Below are positions 21,475 to 30,464 of a stretch of 64,000 bases of DNA, one piece after another (the first letter of the stretch is position 1; each line of letters opens with the position of its first letter). The position numbers were made by a program, and so were the translations under genes. A model generated the notes under the pieces. It was given only the letters and a program-made list of their open reading frames with translations. It had not been told where the DNA came from and did not search any database. The stretch comes from Parvimonas micra (GTDB taxonomy: Bacteria > Bacillota > Clostridia > Tissierellales > Peptoniphilaceae): the NCBI RefSeq assembly GCF_037482165.1, contig NZ_CP148048.1, forward strand, positions 372,001-436,000. The letters are read 5' to 3'.

Positions 21475-22403
21475 TATTCTCTAAGCTCCTTTCCTGTCAT
21501 TTCTAAGAAAATATCTTCCAGTTTAGGTTTCTTTGAAAAAATTTCTTCATAAACTACATTGTTTTCATCAAGTAGGTAGATTAATTTTTTAATGTTTCCT
21601 GTATCACTAGAATAATTAAAAGTTACTTGATTTTCCTTCGCTTCAACATCAATTACCTCGTCTTGTTTTTCTAAGATTGAAATAATTTCAGGTTTTATAA
21701 AACCTACAACTGTAATCTTTTCTTTTACACTTACTCCATTAATCAAAGTTTGCATATCTCCGGTTAAGATATTTTTTCCATTATCCATAATAGAAATTTT
21801 ATTGCAAAGATATTCAGCTTCATCTAAATAGTGAGTAGTATAAAGAATTGATGATCCATTTTCAGCTAAATTTTTAATTCCATCTAAGATAAACTTTCTG
21901 CTTTGAGCATCTACTGCAACTGTTGGCTCGTCTAAAATTACAAGTTCAGGCTTATGTGAAATACCACAAGCGATATTTAAACGTCTTTTAAGCCCACCTG
22001 ATAGCTTCTTTTCCAACATTTTTTCATGACTTTGAAGTCCTGTAAATTCAATAGCTTCATTTACAAGCCTTTTTCTTTCATTTTTATTAGATATATATAG
22101 ACCACAAAAATAGTCGATATTTTCTTTTACAGTTAAATTATTAAAAACAGCAAGTTCTTGAGGAACAATTCCAATTTTTTTCTTAATTTCATATTCATTA
22201 GAAATATCTTTTTTTCCAAAAACTTCAATAGTTCCACTGTCATATTTCAAAAGAGAAAGCATACACATTATTGAAGTCGTCTTTCCACAACCGTTTGGAC
22301 CTATAAGTCCAAGAACATCGCCTTTCTCAAGAGATAAATTAAAATGGTCTAAAACAATTTTTTCTTTAAATTTTTTTATTAAATCTTCTATTTTTATAAT
22401 CAT
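21474..22403 (-). CDS. ABC transporter ATP-binding protein
   Basis: 309 residues from ATG at 22403 (GAGGTG six bases upstream; a GTG three codons earlier is too close). Walker A GLIGPNGCGKTTSIM, signature KKLSGGLKRRLNIACG, Walker B LVILDEPTVAVD, H-loop YTTHYLDEAEYL. A C-terminal extension of about 90 residues follows, as in drug/lipid exporters. It is divergent from a two-component system starting 165 bases away, an arrangement like B. subtilis yvfRS/yvfTU, suggesting induction by that system. Confidence 0.93.
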   Translation of the reverse strand: MIIKIEDLIKKFKEKIVLDHFNLSLEKGDVLGLIGPNGCGKTTSIMCMLSLLKYDSGTIEVFGKKDISNEYEIKKKIGIVPQELAVFNNLTVKENIDYFCGLYISNKNERKRLVNEAIEFTGLQSHEKMLEKKLSGGLKRRLNIACGISHKPELVILDEPTVAVDAQSRKFILDGIKNLAENGSSILYTTHYLDEAEYLCNKISIMDNGKNILTGDMQTLINGVSVKEKITVVGFIKPEIISILEKQDEVIDVEAKENQVTFNYSSDTGNIKKLIYLLDENNVVYEEIFSKKPKLEDIFLEMTGKELRE

Positions 22404-22568
22404 AATTATCACCTCACCAATATTATATCAACAAATTTTTTTAAAAATTAGTGTATTATGTAATTTTATCAATATGACAAATGTAATTTTTTGAAAAATA
22501 TGGTAAAATAGTTATAATAGTTTTTAAATGATTATTGTTTTATTTATTTTAAATTAGATGGAGATATT

Positions 22569-23615
22569 ATGGTATTTTTAAAGTATTTTTTATTAAATTT
22601 TTTGTTTTTATTTTCAGAAAAAATGAGTTTTGCTAATGTTGCAATTTTTAGCTTAATTTCGTTAATTTTTGTGCTTATAGTTGAAATTAAGGAAAATATA
22701 TATTATAGTTTAGCTTTGTCAGTAATTTTCTTGATTATAATTTATTTTTTTCCGGAGTTTAGATTTTTTATGTTCTCTTTTATTTATGCAATTTATAGCA
22801 AGTCAATTTACAATATTCCAATATTTCTTGTATTCCTATTGAGTAAAGAAATTAACTTCCTTGCTTTATCTTTATTAATTGTTTGTCTATCTCAATATGA
22901 TAGAGAACTCTATGAAAGAAAAGTTTTTTATCATAGAGAGTTTTTAAATTTTTATAAGACAAATTATAGATTACAAAAAGATTTAAAGAAATTGTATCTG
23001 GAAGAAGAAAAAAAGAATTATGATAGTATTTTAAAAGAAAGAGAAAAAATTTCAAAAGAATTACATAATTCAATAGGACATACAATTTCAGCTTCTATTT
23101 TGGAACTTAGAGCATTGGAATTAATATGTGATGATGAAGAGATAAAAACTTCAGTTATAAGAATTAGGGAGAATTTATCAGGTGGATTAGTTGATATAAG
23201 AAAAATAATTCATAATATGTATAAATCTGCTTTTGACTTAGAAAGCTCTATTGAAAAAATTATAAATGTTCCAAATGTAAAGTCAAAATTAATATATAGA
23301 GTTAAAACAAAGATGAATGAAAATTTAAGTTTTGACATTTTAAGCATTGTAAAAGAGGCTTTTGCTAATTTTACTAAACATTCAACTGGAGATAGTTTTA
23401 CTGTGAGAATAATAGAAAATGAAAATTCATATATAATTACGATTTTTGATAATGGAAAAAATATTAATATTGAAAAAAATGACGGTCTTGGTATTTTATC
23501 GATGGAAGAAATAGCAAAAAAATATAATGGGCTATTCAATGTTATTACAGATGATGGATTTAAGATAAATATTGCAATAGATAAGGGAGAGAATAATGAA
23601 AATTTTAATGGTTGA
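22569..23615 (+). CDS. Sensor histidine kinase (HisKA_3 / DesK-type)
   Basis: 348 residues. Residues about 1-120 hold four or five helices with minimal external loops, so it likely senses within the membrane. A coiled segment leads to EREKISKELHNSIGHTISASILELRALE, with phospho-His in ELHNSIGH. The HATPase has VKEAFANFTKHS (N box) and DNG-KN and DGLGILSMEEIAKKYNG (G boxes). It phosphorylates the response regulator encoded next, whose start lies inside its 3' end. Confidence 0.92.
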   Translation: MVFLKYFLLNFLFLFSEKMSFANVAIFSLISLIFVLIVEIKENIYYSLALSVIFLIIIYFFPEFRFFMFSFIYAIYSKSIYNIPIFLVFLLSKEINFLALSLLIVCLSQYDRELYERKVFYHREFLNFYKTNYRLQKDLKKLYLEEEKKNYDSILKEREKISKELHNSIGHTISASILELRALELICDDEEIKTSVIRIRENLSGGLVDIRKIIHNMYKSAFDLESSIEKIINVPNVKSKLIYRVKTKMNENLSFDILSIVKEAFANFTKHSTGDSFTVRIIENENSYIITIFDNGKNINIEKNDGLGILSMEEIAKKYNGLFNVITDDGFKINIAIDKGENNENFNG

Positions 23616-24195
23616 TGATGATTTATTAGTATTAAATGCTTTAAGTACTATATTGGAAAAGAGTGGTTATGAAATAGTATTAGCTACTACAGACTCTAAA
23701 AAAGCAATTGAGACTTACAAAGAAAATAAAATTGATGTAGTCATTTTAGATATTAGAATGAAAGAAGTAAATGGAGTTGATGTTGCAATAGAAATTTTAG
23801 AATATGACAAAGATGCCAAAATAATGCTCTTAACAACTTTCAATGATAGAGATGATATAATTAGAGCTTTAAACAAAGGTGTTTTAGGAGTTATCTTAAA
23901 AGATAATGTAGCATCACTAATTCCTGCAATAGAAAGTGTAAAGCTTGGGAATAAAATTTTAGATAATGAATTAAAATTACAAAGCCTATTTAATACGACA
24001 AAAAAAGATTTTGAAAATTTAACTCAAAAAGAAATTGAAATTATAGAACAAATTGCAAAGGGACTTTCAAATAAAGAAATTTCAGAAAAATTATTTTTAA
24101 GTGAGGGAACTGTTAGAAATTATATTTCAGGAATTTTAGAAAAGTTAGAACTTAGAGATAGAACGCAACTTGCAATATATTATTATACGAAGTAA
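23596..24195 (+). CDS. NarL/LuxR-family response regulator
   Basis: 199 residues. The receiver domain has acidic pocket MVDDD, phospho-acceptor Asp in VVILDIRM (residue about 54), and Lys in GVILKDN. The LuxR helix-turn-helix is LTQKEIEIIEQIAKGLSNKEISEKLFLSEGTVRNYISGIL. It overlaps the kinase gene by 20 bases. Probable target: the divergent ABC exporter promoter between 22403 and 22569. Confidence 0.94.
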   Translation: MKILMVDDDLLVLNALSTILEKSGYEIVLATTDSKKAIETYKENKIDVVILDIRMKEVNGVDVAIEILEYDKDAKIMLLTTFNDRDDIIRALNKGVLGVILKDNVASLIPAIESVKLGNKILDNELKLQSLFNTTKKDFENLTQKEIEIIEQIAKGLSNKEISEKLFLSEGTVRNYISGILEKLELRDRTQLAIYYYTK

Positions 24196-24213
24196 ATAAA
24201 CAATAAATCAGAT

Positions 24214-24240
24214 AAAAAGCCAACATAAGTTGGCTTTTTT
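24214..24240. terminator. Terminator between the response regulator and the facing symporter gene
   Basis: 11-bp stem AAAAAGCCAAC / GTTGGCTTTTT with loop ATAA and T runs on both strands. It can serve both convergent units. Confidence 0.88.
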
Positions 24241-24296
24241 AGTGAAACAGGAGGTTTCATATTTGCCCATTTGATTAAAAACATCTGATAAGGGGG

Positions 24297-25532
24297 TTAA
24301 TCATTATGTTTTGAATAATCTAATTCTTTTTCAGAGTGGGCAACAACAACTGAACAAGTTATATCTCCTAAAATATTAACTGCTGTCCTTATCATATCAA
24401 AAATTCTATCAATTCCAGCGACAAGTGCGATTCCCTCAATAGGAAGTCCTACACTTTGTAGTACCATTGTAAGCATAATTACTCCAGCACCTGGAACTCC
24501 GGCTGTTCCAACAGATGCTAATGTCGTTGTTAGTACAATTACAATTTGTTGTTGAATTGATAAGTCTATTCCATATACTTGTGCTATAAATAATGCACAA
24601 ACTCCTTGGTATATTGCTGTTCCATCCATATTTATGGTTGCACCTAAAGGTAAGACAAAACTAGCAATAGGTTTAGAAACACCCATTTCTTCTTCTGCAG
24701 TTTCCATAGAAACAGGAAGAGTTCCTGCAGAAGAAGCGGTAGAAAATGCTACAAAAAATGGAGTAGAAGCTTTTTTAAAAAATGTTCTAACTTTCATTTT
24801 AGTAAATATTTTTATAGATGATGAATACACTAAAAGTGCATGAATAATACTGGCTAGATAAACTATAAAAATAACTTTAAGTAAAGGTAATAATACTTTT
24901 GGACCATTATTTGCAATAACTGGAGTAATTAAACCTAATACCCCAATTGGAGCAAGTTTCATTATTCCGTTTGTAATAGAAATCATAGCATTTGATATTC
25001 CATCAAAAAATAAAAAGACAGGTTTAGACTTTGCTTCTCCTAAAGATAAAAGTCCACAACCGAGTATCAATGCAAATACTATAATTTGTAACATATTTCC
25101 TTCAACTATTGACTTCATAGGATTTGCAGGAATTATATTTACTAAAGTATCTATAAAATTAGGTGCTTCATTTACTTTTACTTCTGTTAATGTTGTAGGT
25201 AATGTAAAACCTGCACCTGGTTTTAGGATATTAGTAAAAAACAAGCCTAAAATTATTGCAAAGGTAGTTGTTAAAAAATAAAACACAAAAGTTTTTAAAC
25301 CTATTTTTCCAAGTTTCTTTATATCTTTTAATTCAGCGACACCAACAACCAGTGATGAAAATACTAAAGGAACTATCACCAATTTAATTAAATTTAAAAA
25401 TATAGATCCAATTGGTTTTAGATAAGTATCTGCAATTTTTGGATTTGATTGTAAACACAGACCTAAAGCTACACCAATGAAAAGTGCGATTATAATCTGT
25501 AGGGGTAATGAGATTTTTTTTCTTTTTTTCAT
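24297..25532 (-). CDS. Dicarboxylate/amino acid:cation symporter (DAACS, GltP/SstT-like)
   Basis: 411 residues, about eight helices and two re-entrant loops. The serine-rich loop is AFSTASSAGTLPVSMETAEEEMGVSKPIASFVLPLGATINMDGTA and the second hairpin is ASVGTAGVPGAGVI; both form the substrate site. The late DRIFDMIRTAVNILGD carries the Asp/Arg/Asn that set acidic-substrate specificity. It probably imports glutamate, aspartate or C4-dicarboxylates. TTAGGAGGAATT precedes the ATG. Confidence 0.93.
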   Translation of the reverse strand: MKKRKKISLPLQIIIALFIGVALGLCLQSNPKIADTYLKPIGSIFLNLIKLVIVPLVFSSLVVGVAELKDIKKLGKIGLKTFVFYFLTTTFAIILGLFFTNILKPGAGFTLPTTLTEVKVNEAPNFIDTLVNIIPANPMKSIVEGNMLQIIVFALILGCGLLSLGEAKSKPVFLFFDGISNAMISITNGIMKLAPIGVLGLITPVIANNGPKVLLPLLKVIFIVYLASIIHALLVYSSSIKIFTKMKVRTFFKKASTPFFVAFSTASSAGTLPVSMETAEEEMGVSKPIASFVLPLGATINMDGTAIYQGVCALFIAQVYGIDLSIQQQIVIVLTTTLASVGTAGVPGAGVIMLTMVLQSVGLPIEGIALVAGIDRIFDMIRTAVNILGDITCSVVVAHSEKELDYSKHND

Positions 25533-25773
25533 TCTAATTCCTCCTAAATTAATTTAGCACTATAATACAATGCACTTTTATTATAACATAAAATAAATTA
25601 AAATGAAATAGAATTAATAATAAAATTTGCTATAATAAATTGTTTTCCTGATAAATTTTAATAAAAGTATTTAGAATAAATAATAAAAATTATTCAAAAA
25701 TATTTATTTATATATATTCATAAATAACTTAATTTAAAAATTGAATAAAACTTGAAAAAATATGCAAATTTAT

Positions 25774-25802
25774 TTGAATAAATTTGCAATTTTTGATATA
25801 AT
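25774..25802 (+). promoter_or_regulatory. Promoter of the asp23-nusB-xse-recN-scp operon
   Basis: TTGAAT, 17-base spacer, TATAAT, 27 bases before the first ATG. The 296-base divergent region 25533-25828 otherwise shows only AT-rich sequence and a TATAAT on the minus strand for the symporter. Confidence 0.75.
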
Positions 25803-25828
25803 ACTAGATAAGTGGAGGTGTATTAATT

Positions 25829-26167
25829 ATGAATAAAAATAAATTCGAAAATGGCAGTGTCAAGATATCAAATGATATTTTTTATATGATAGCTGCTATG
25901 GCAACTATTGAAGTTGAAGGGGTAAAATCTATAGTTGGAATTCCAGATGATATCGAAAAAATTAATGCAAAAAATTCTAAGAAAGGAATAGAAATTGAAT
26001 TTTTAGAAAAAGGAATTGAAGTTTGTGTTAAAGTTTCAGTAGAATATGGACAAAAATTCGAAGAAATTGTTAAAAAAATTCAAGAAAATATAAAATTAAA
26101 AATAGAAGTTATGACAAGTATTAAAGTTTTAGGTGTGAATATTTGTATTGAGTCTATTGAAAAGTAG
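25829..26167 (+). CDS. Asp23/Gls24 family envelope stress protein
   Basis: 112 residues. The family core GSVKISNDIFYMIAAMATIEVEGVKSIVG starts near residue 9, and the C-terminal TSIKVLGVNICIESIE is the conserved beta hairpin. Members are small cytoplasmic or membrane-associated proteins tied to envelope homeostasis. It heads the nusB operon, as its homologues do in many Firmicutes. GTGGAGGTG lies upstream. Confidence 0.92.
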   Translation: MNKNKFENGSVKISNDIFYMIAAMATIEVEGVKSIVGIPDDIEKINAKNSKKGIEIEFLEKGIEVCVKVSVEYGQKFEEIVKKIQENIKLKIEVMTSIKVLGVNICIESIEK

Positions 26168-26176
26168 AGTGCTTAT

Positions 26177-26581
26177 ATGACTAGAAGTGAAGCACGAGAA
26201 TGGTGTATGAAGCTGATATATCAGCTAAGTATACAAAATAATTTTAAATGTGATGAGATTGAAAGTTTTATAGAGTATTTTGATTTGCCTAGTAGCGAAG
26301 TTAAGTATATTAGGAAGAATTGTAAATCTATAATAGACAATCTTGATGACATTGATAATATTATAAAGGAAAATTTAGAAGGTTGCTGGAACTACAATAG
26401 AATAGCTAAGATTGACTTGGCAATTCTTAGAGTTGCAGTAAATGAAATTTATTACTTAGACGAAATTCCTGAAAGTGTTGCAATAAATGAAGCTATAGAA
26501 ATTGCAAATAAATATTCAACTGATGCTTCATATAAATTTATTAACGGTATTTTGGGAACAATCGTTAGAGCGAAAAAATAA
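26177..26581 (+). CDS. nusB: Transcription antitermination factor NusB
   Basis: 134 residues, all helical. Conserved C-terminal motifs: [55 protein letters not shown]. It binds boxA RNA with NusE for rRNA antitermination. It lies 9 bases after the asp23-like gene. Confidence 0.95.
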   Translation: MTRSEAREWCMKLIYQLSIQNNFKCDEIESFIEYFDLPSSEVKYIRKNCKSIIDNLDDIDNIIKENLEGCWNYNRIAKIDLAILRVAVNEIYYLDEIPESVAINEAIEIANKYSTDASYKFINGILGTIVRAKK

Positions 26582-26604
26582 AAATTTGATTTTAGGAGGT
26601 AGTT

Positions 26605-26952
26605 ATGAGTTTACTTGGTAATTTATTGTTAATCGTATTTCTTGCCATAGCTTTAACTGGAATAGGTGTATCAACTTATTTAGTTGGGTCTGAGGGGAAA
26701 AAAAGATGGGTAGTATATACAATATTTAGTGTAGTCTGTATTGGAATATTCTTGATATTTAAATATTCAACTAATACAACTCTATTGTTTTGGAGACAAG
26801 CATTTCTAATGATGAGTTTTTATGTTCCAGCAGTTTGTACATTAATGGCACTTATAGCTATTCCTAAAACATCTATAAAAGCATTAAAAGAAAGTATAGT
26901 TCCTGCAGTTAGTATATTTGCTATAAGTGGTATTCTTTTAATGATATTCTAA
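26605..26952 (+). CDS. Small four-helix membrane protein, unknown
   Basis: 115 residues with four hydrophobic segments separated by very short loops (LLLIVFLAIALTGIGVSTYL, VVYTIFSVVCIGIFLIF, FLMMSFYVPAVCTLMALIA, SIVPAVSIFAISGILLMIF). TTAGGAGGT precedes the ATG. I do not recognise a family. It sits between nusB and xseA inside the housekeeping operon. Confidence 0.75.
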   Translation: MSLLGNLLLIVFLAIALTGIGVSTYLVGSEGKKRWVVYTIFSVVCIGIFLIFKYSTNTTLLFWRQAFLMMSFYVPAVCTLMALIAIPKTSIKALKESIVPAVSIFAISGILLMIF

Positions 26953-26967
26953 AATAGGAGAATTTTG

Positions 26968-28167
26968 ATGACAACATTTAAGGTTAAAGAAGTAAGTAAG
27001 TACATTTCGAATGTACTTAGGAGAGATTCTTTTTTATCCAACATAAGTGTTGAAGGCGAAGTATCTAATTTTAAAAAATCAGGTGGACATAGTTACTTTA
27101 GTATTAAAGATGATGAAGCTATGCTTAAATGTGTAGTTTTTAAAACTATTCCGATTGCACAAAGTTTGAATTTAACAGATGGACAAAAGGTTGTCGTAAC
27201 AGGTACTGTTATGACTTATGAAAAAGGAAGCTACTATCAGATTCTATGTAAAAATGTTGAAGAGGTCGGTCGTGGAAATTTATATGAGCAGTTTTTAGCT
27301 CTAAAAGAAAAACTTTCAAAGGAAGGCCTCTTTAATTCTGAATTTAAAAAACCAATCCCAAGATTTCCTAAAAATATTGGGGTGGTTACAGCTAAGAATG
27401 GAGCTGCAATTCGTGATATTTTAAATACATTGCGAAGAAGATATAGAATTGCAAATATCTATTTTTATCCTGCAAAAGTTCAAGGAATTGGAGCTAGTGA
27501 TGAAATAGCTGAAGGTGTTAAATATTTAGATTCACTTGATTTTATTGACACGATAATTGTTGGTAGAGGTGGAGGTTCTTTTGAAGATTTGAATGCTTTT
27601 AATGATGAAAATCTCATTAGAACCATTTTTAATTGTAAAAAACCTATTATATCAGCGGTTGGTCATGAAATAGATACAATGCTAACAGACTATGTTGCAG
27701 ATAAGAGAGCTGCAACTCCTACAGCAGGAGCTGAGCTTTCATCTGTAAGTATGGATGAGATAAAAGAATTTTTAAACCAAGCAGAGAAAAAACTAAGTAA
27801 GAATATATTAGAAGAAATTTCTGCTGAAAAAGTTCAGCTTGAACATTATAAAAAAGAATTGGAATATTATAATCCAGTTAATAGAATAACTACACTAAGA
27901 GAAAATCTTGAGAATTTGAAAAAATCTTTAGATGAAAAAATAGTTTCAATTTTTAAATATAATAAACAATTATTAGATTTTAAAAGACAATCTTTAGAAA
28001 TTATAAATCCAAATAGTATTTTAGATAGAGGGTATAGTATTATCTATAATGATAATAATGAAATTGTAAAGGATATTAAAAATGTAAATGTAGGAGATTC
28101 TTTGAAACTAAAGGTTTCTAATGGAGAAATTATTTCCGATGTTAAGGAGATTATAGATGGCAATTAA
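26968..28167 (+). CDS. xseA: Exodeoxyribonuclease VII large subunit
   Basis: 399 residues from ATG 26968 (AGGAG seven bases upstream; the overlapping TTG at 26965 is less likely). The OB-fold N-terminus has SNISVEGEVSNFKKSGGHSYFSIKDD. The catalytic domain has GVVTAKNGAAIRDIL, GRGGGSFEDLNAFNDE, and GHEIDTMLTDYVADKRAATPTAGAE. A coiled-coil C-terminus follows. With XseB it degrades single-stranded DNA. The stop overlaps xseB. Confidence 0.96.
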   Translation: MTTFKVKEVSKYISNVLRRDSFLSNISVEGEVSNFKKSGGHSYFSIKDDEAMLKCVVFKTIPIAQSLNLTDGQKVVVTGTVMTYEKGSYYQILCKNVEEVGRGNLYEQFLALKEKLSKEGLFNSEFKKPIPRFPKNIGVVTAKNGAAIRDILNTLRRRYRIANIYFYPAKVQGIGASDEIAEGVKYLDSLDFIDTIIVGRGGGSFEDLNAFNDENLIRTIFNCKKPIISAVGHEIDTMLTDYVADKRAATPTAGAELSSVSMDEIKEFLNQAEKKLSKNILEEISAEKVQLEHYKKELEYYNPVNRITTLRENLENLKKSLDEKIVSIFKYNKQLLDFKRQSLEIINPNSILDRGYSIIYNDNNEIVKDIKNVNVGDSLKLKVSNGEIISDVKEIIDGN

Positions 28168-28414
28168 GTTAGAAAATTATGATAAGGGAATTGAGGAACT
28201 TATTAAAATAGTAAATACTTTAGAAAAAGAACAATTAAGTCTTGAAAAAAGTATTGAACTGTATAAAAAAGGAATGAAGCTTCATAAAGAATTAGTTGAA
28301 ATTCTTGAAAAAGAAGAAGGTAGATTATTCTTATTTGACGAAAAAGCTGAAGATGAAGATCAAAAATTTGTAGAAAAAACTTTAGAAGATGGACAAGTGA
28401 GTTTAGAGCTATAA
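28157..28414 (+). CDS. xseB: Exodeoxyribonuclease VII small subunit
   Basis: 85 residues. The family core is ELIKIVNTLEKEQLSLEKSIELYKKGMKLHKELVEILEKEEGRL, with an acidic tail. It overlaps xseA by 11 bases and its TAA overlaps the next ATG. Several small subunits coat the large subunit's helical arm. Confidence 0.94.
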   Translation: MAIKLENYDKGIEELIKIVNTLEKEQLSLEKSIELYKKGMKLHKELVEILEKEEGRLFLFDEKAEDEDQKFVEKTLEDGQVSLEL

Positions 28415-29262
28415 TGGAAGATTTTAAAAAATTGATTTTTAATGATAAAAGCATAATAGAAGAAAGATTAAGTAAAATTTATTCAGATAATAATGAGTTT
28501 GAAAAAATGTGTGCTTATTCTTTTTCTGTTGGTGGAAAGAGAATAAGGGCTATTTTACTTTTAGAGGCTTTTAAAATTTATAGAGATATTTCTTATATAG
28601 CTATAGACTTTTCAGTTGCTTTAGAGCTTATTCATAACTACTCTTTAGTTCATGATGATTTACCTGAAATGGACGATGATAAATTTAGAAGAGGAGTGTT
28701 ATCTGTCTATGGTAAATATGGACAATCTAATGCTGTTTTAGTAGGTGATGAGCTTTTAAATAATGCGAATTTAATTATGATTAAAGCTATGAAAAAGCTA
28801 GAAAATTCTGATGAAATAAATCTTGCTATTTCTGCAAGTGAAATAATTTTAAATTCAAGTGGAATAAGTGGAATGATTTATGGTCAGTTTTTAGATCTTG
28901 AAAATAATGTAGAGAATTTAAAAGATATTGAAAAGATTAATTCTTTAAAGACAGGAGAACTTTTTAAAGCTGCAATTTTAGCGGGAGCAAAACTCGGTGG
29001 GGCAAGTGATAATGACTTAACACATTTGGAGATTTATGCTAAAAACTTAGGGTTAGTTTTCCAACTTCAAGATGATTTATTCGACTATAATGAGGATATT
29101 AAGTTGAAAAAAAAGACTTTTGCAACTGTTCTAGGAAAGAGTGAAGTTGAAAAGAAAATTGAAGAATTGAATAAAATTTCATTGCAAGAAATTAATAAAA
29201 TTTCAGGAAAAAAAGATTTCTTTGTAAATTTTATTGATTATATGGCAAAAAGGACTTATTAA
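28414..29262 (+). CDS. ispA: Polyprenyl (farnesyl/geranyl) diphosphate synthase
   Basis: 282 residues. First Asp-rich motif HDDLPEMDDDKFRRG near residue 83 (the DDxxxxD bacterial form) and second QLQDDLFDYNED near 210. The GGKRIRAIL substrate motif is near 37. It condenses isopentenyl diphosphate with allylic diphosphates. In most Firmicutes clusters dxs follows; here tlyA follows directly with a one-base overlap. Confidence 0.93.
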   Translation: MEDFKKLIFNDKSIIEERLSKIYSDNNEFEKMCAYSFSVGGKRIRAILLLEAFKIYRDISYIAIDFSVALELIHNYSLVHDDLPEMDDDKFRRGVLSVYGKYGQSNAVLVGDELLNNANLIMIKAMKKLENSDEINLAISASEIILNSSGISGMIYGQFLDLENNVENLKDIEKINSLKTGELFKAAILAGAKLGGASDNDLTHLEIYAKNLGLVFQLQDDLFDYNEDIKLKKKTFATVLGKSEVEKKIEELNKISLQEINKISGKKDFFVNFIDYMAKRTY

Positions 29263-29996
29263 TGGAAAGAGCAGATATTTGTCTAGTAAACTTGGGACTT
29301 GTAAAGTCAAGAACTCATGCTAAAAGAATTATTACAGAAAAAAGAGCTTTTTATGATGGTAAAATTATAGAAAAAGTTTCTATGATGATTGAAAATCCAG
29401 GATTAATAACAGTAAAAGCAACTTTTGAGGATAGTTATGTGGGAAGAGGAGCCATTAAATTAGATTCTGCAATAAAAAATTTTAAACTTAATTTAACAAA
29501 TTTAGTCTGTATGGATATAGGTTCATCAACAGGTGGTTTTACACAAATTATGTTAAATGAAAATGCAAAAAGAGTTTATGCAATAGATGTAGGTACTAAT
29601 CAACTTGCTAAGAGTTTATTGGATGATGATAGAGTAGTTAGTTTAGAAAATACAAATTTTAGATATTTAGATTTTGAAAAAATAGGAGAAAAGATTGATT
29701 TTATTTCAATTGATGTCTCTTTTATTTCTTTAAAATATATTTTTGAAAATTTATATAAATTTTTAAAAGAAGATAGTCAAATTGTGGCTTTAATAAAACC
29801 ACAATTTGAATGTGAAGGAAAAAGTTTAAATAAAAAGGGGATAGTTAAATCCGAAAAAGTCATAGAGAATGTGGTTGAAAAAGTCAAAATCTATGCACTT
29901 GGAAATAAGCTTGAAATTATTTCTGTAATTGATTCACCTATACTTGGTGGAGATGGAAATAAAGAAAAATTAGCGCTTATTAAAGGGATTTTTTAA
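29262..29996 (+). CDS. tlyA: TlyA-family rRNA (cytidine-2'-O) methyltransferase
   Basis: 244 residues. The N-terminal S4 RNA-binding domain has RADICLVNLGLVKSRTHAKRIITEKRAFYDG, followed by VGRGAIKLDSAI. The FtsJ-like Rossmann fold has CMDIGSSTGGFTQIML, AIDVGTNQLA, and ISIDVSFISL. Members modify rRNA; the older hemolysin label is not supported by sequence. argR follows, as in the conserved Firmicutes cluster. Confidence 0.92.
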   Translation: MERADICLVNLGLVKSRTHAKRIITEKRAFYDGKIIEKVSMMIENPGLITVKATFEDSYVGRGAIKLDSAIKNFKLNLTNLVCMDIGSSTGGFTQIMLNENAKRVYAIDVGTNQLAKSLLDDDRVVSLENTNFRYLDFEKIGEKIDFISIDVSFISLKYIFENLYKFLKEDSQIVALIKPQFECEGKSLNKKGIVKSEKVIENVVEKVKIYALGNKLEIISVIDSPILGGDGNKEKLALIKGIF

Positions 29997-30004
29997 GAGG
30001 TTAT

Positions 30005-30457
30005 ATGAAAAAATACACAAGACAAAGAATTATTTTAGATTTAATAGAAAATAACGAAATAAAAACACAAGAGGAACTTTCAGATTGCTTGGAAAAAAAG
30101 GGAATTCATTCAACACAAGCGACAGTTTCAAGAGATATTAAAGAATTAAAGATTTTAAAGGTTCAAACTAAAAATGGAGAATATAAATATAAGGTTGTCG
30201 ATTCACTTTATGATTCTTTAGATGAAAGATTGAGTAAGATTTGTAAACTTGCAATTTTATCTATAAAGCATAATGAAGATATGATTCTTATAAAGACTAT
30301 TCCACATACTGCAAGTATATGTGGTTCGTATATAGAAAATGCAAAGTTAAAAATGGTAACTGGAATTGTAACAGGAAATGATACTATCTTTATAGCGATT
30401 GATGATAAAGCTTTTTTAGATTCTGTAGTTGAAGAAGTAAAGAAACTTGTAAGGTAG
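30005..30457 (+). CDS. argR: Arginine repressor ArgR
   Basis: 150 residues, normal length. Winged helix with TQEELSDCLEKKGIHSTQATVSRDIKELKILKV, and a C-terminal oligomerisation and arginine-binding domain with KTIPHTASICGSYIENAKLKMVTGIVTGNDTIFIAIDD. It sits 8 bases after tlyA and ahead of recN, an order shared by many Firmicutes. No arginine genes are in the window. Confidence 0.95.
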   Translation: MKKYTRQRIILDLIENNEIKTQEELSDCLEKKGIHSTQATVSRDIKELKILKVQTKNGEYKYKVVDSLYDSLDERLSKICKLAILSIKHNEDMILIKTIPHTASICGSYIENAKLKMVTGIVTGNDTIFIAIDDKAFLDSVVEEVKKLVR

Positions 30458-30464
30458 GGATATT

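Noticed and set aside
25533-25828. Possible small gene between the symporter and asp23-like genes
   Set aside because: Only AT-rich divergent promoter sequence is visible; no ORF with a ribosome site on either strand.
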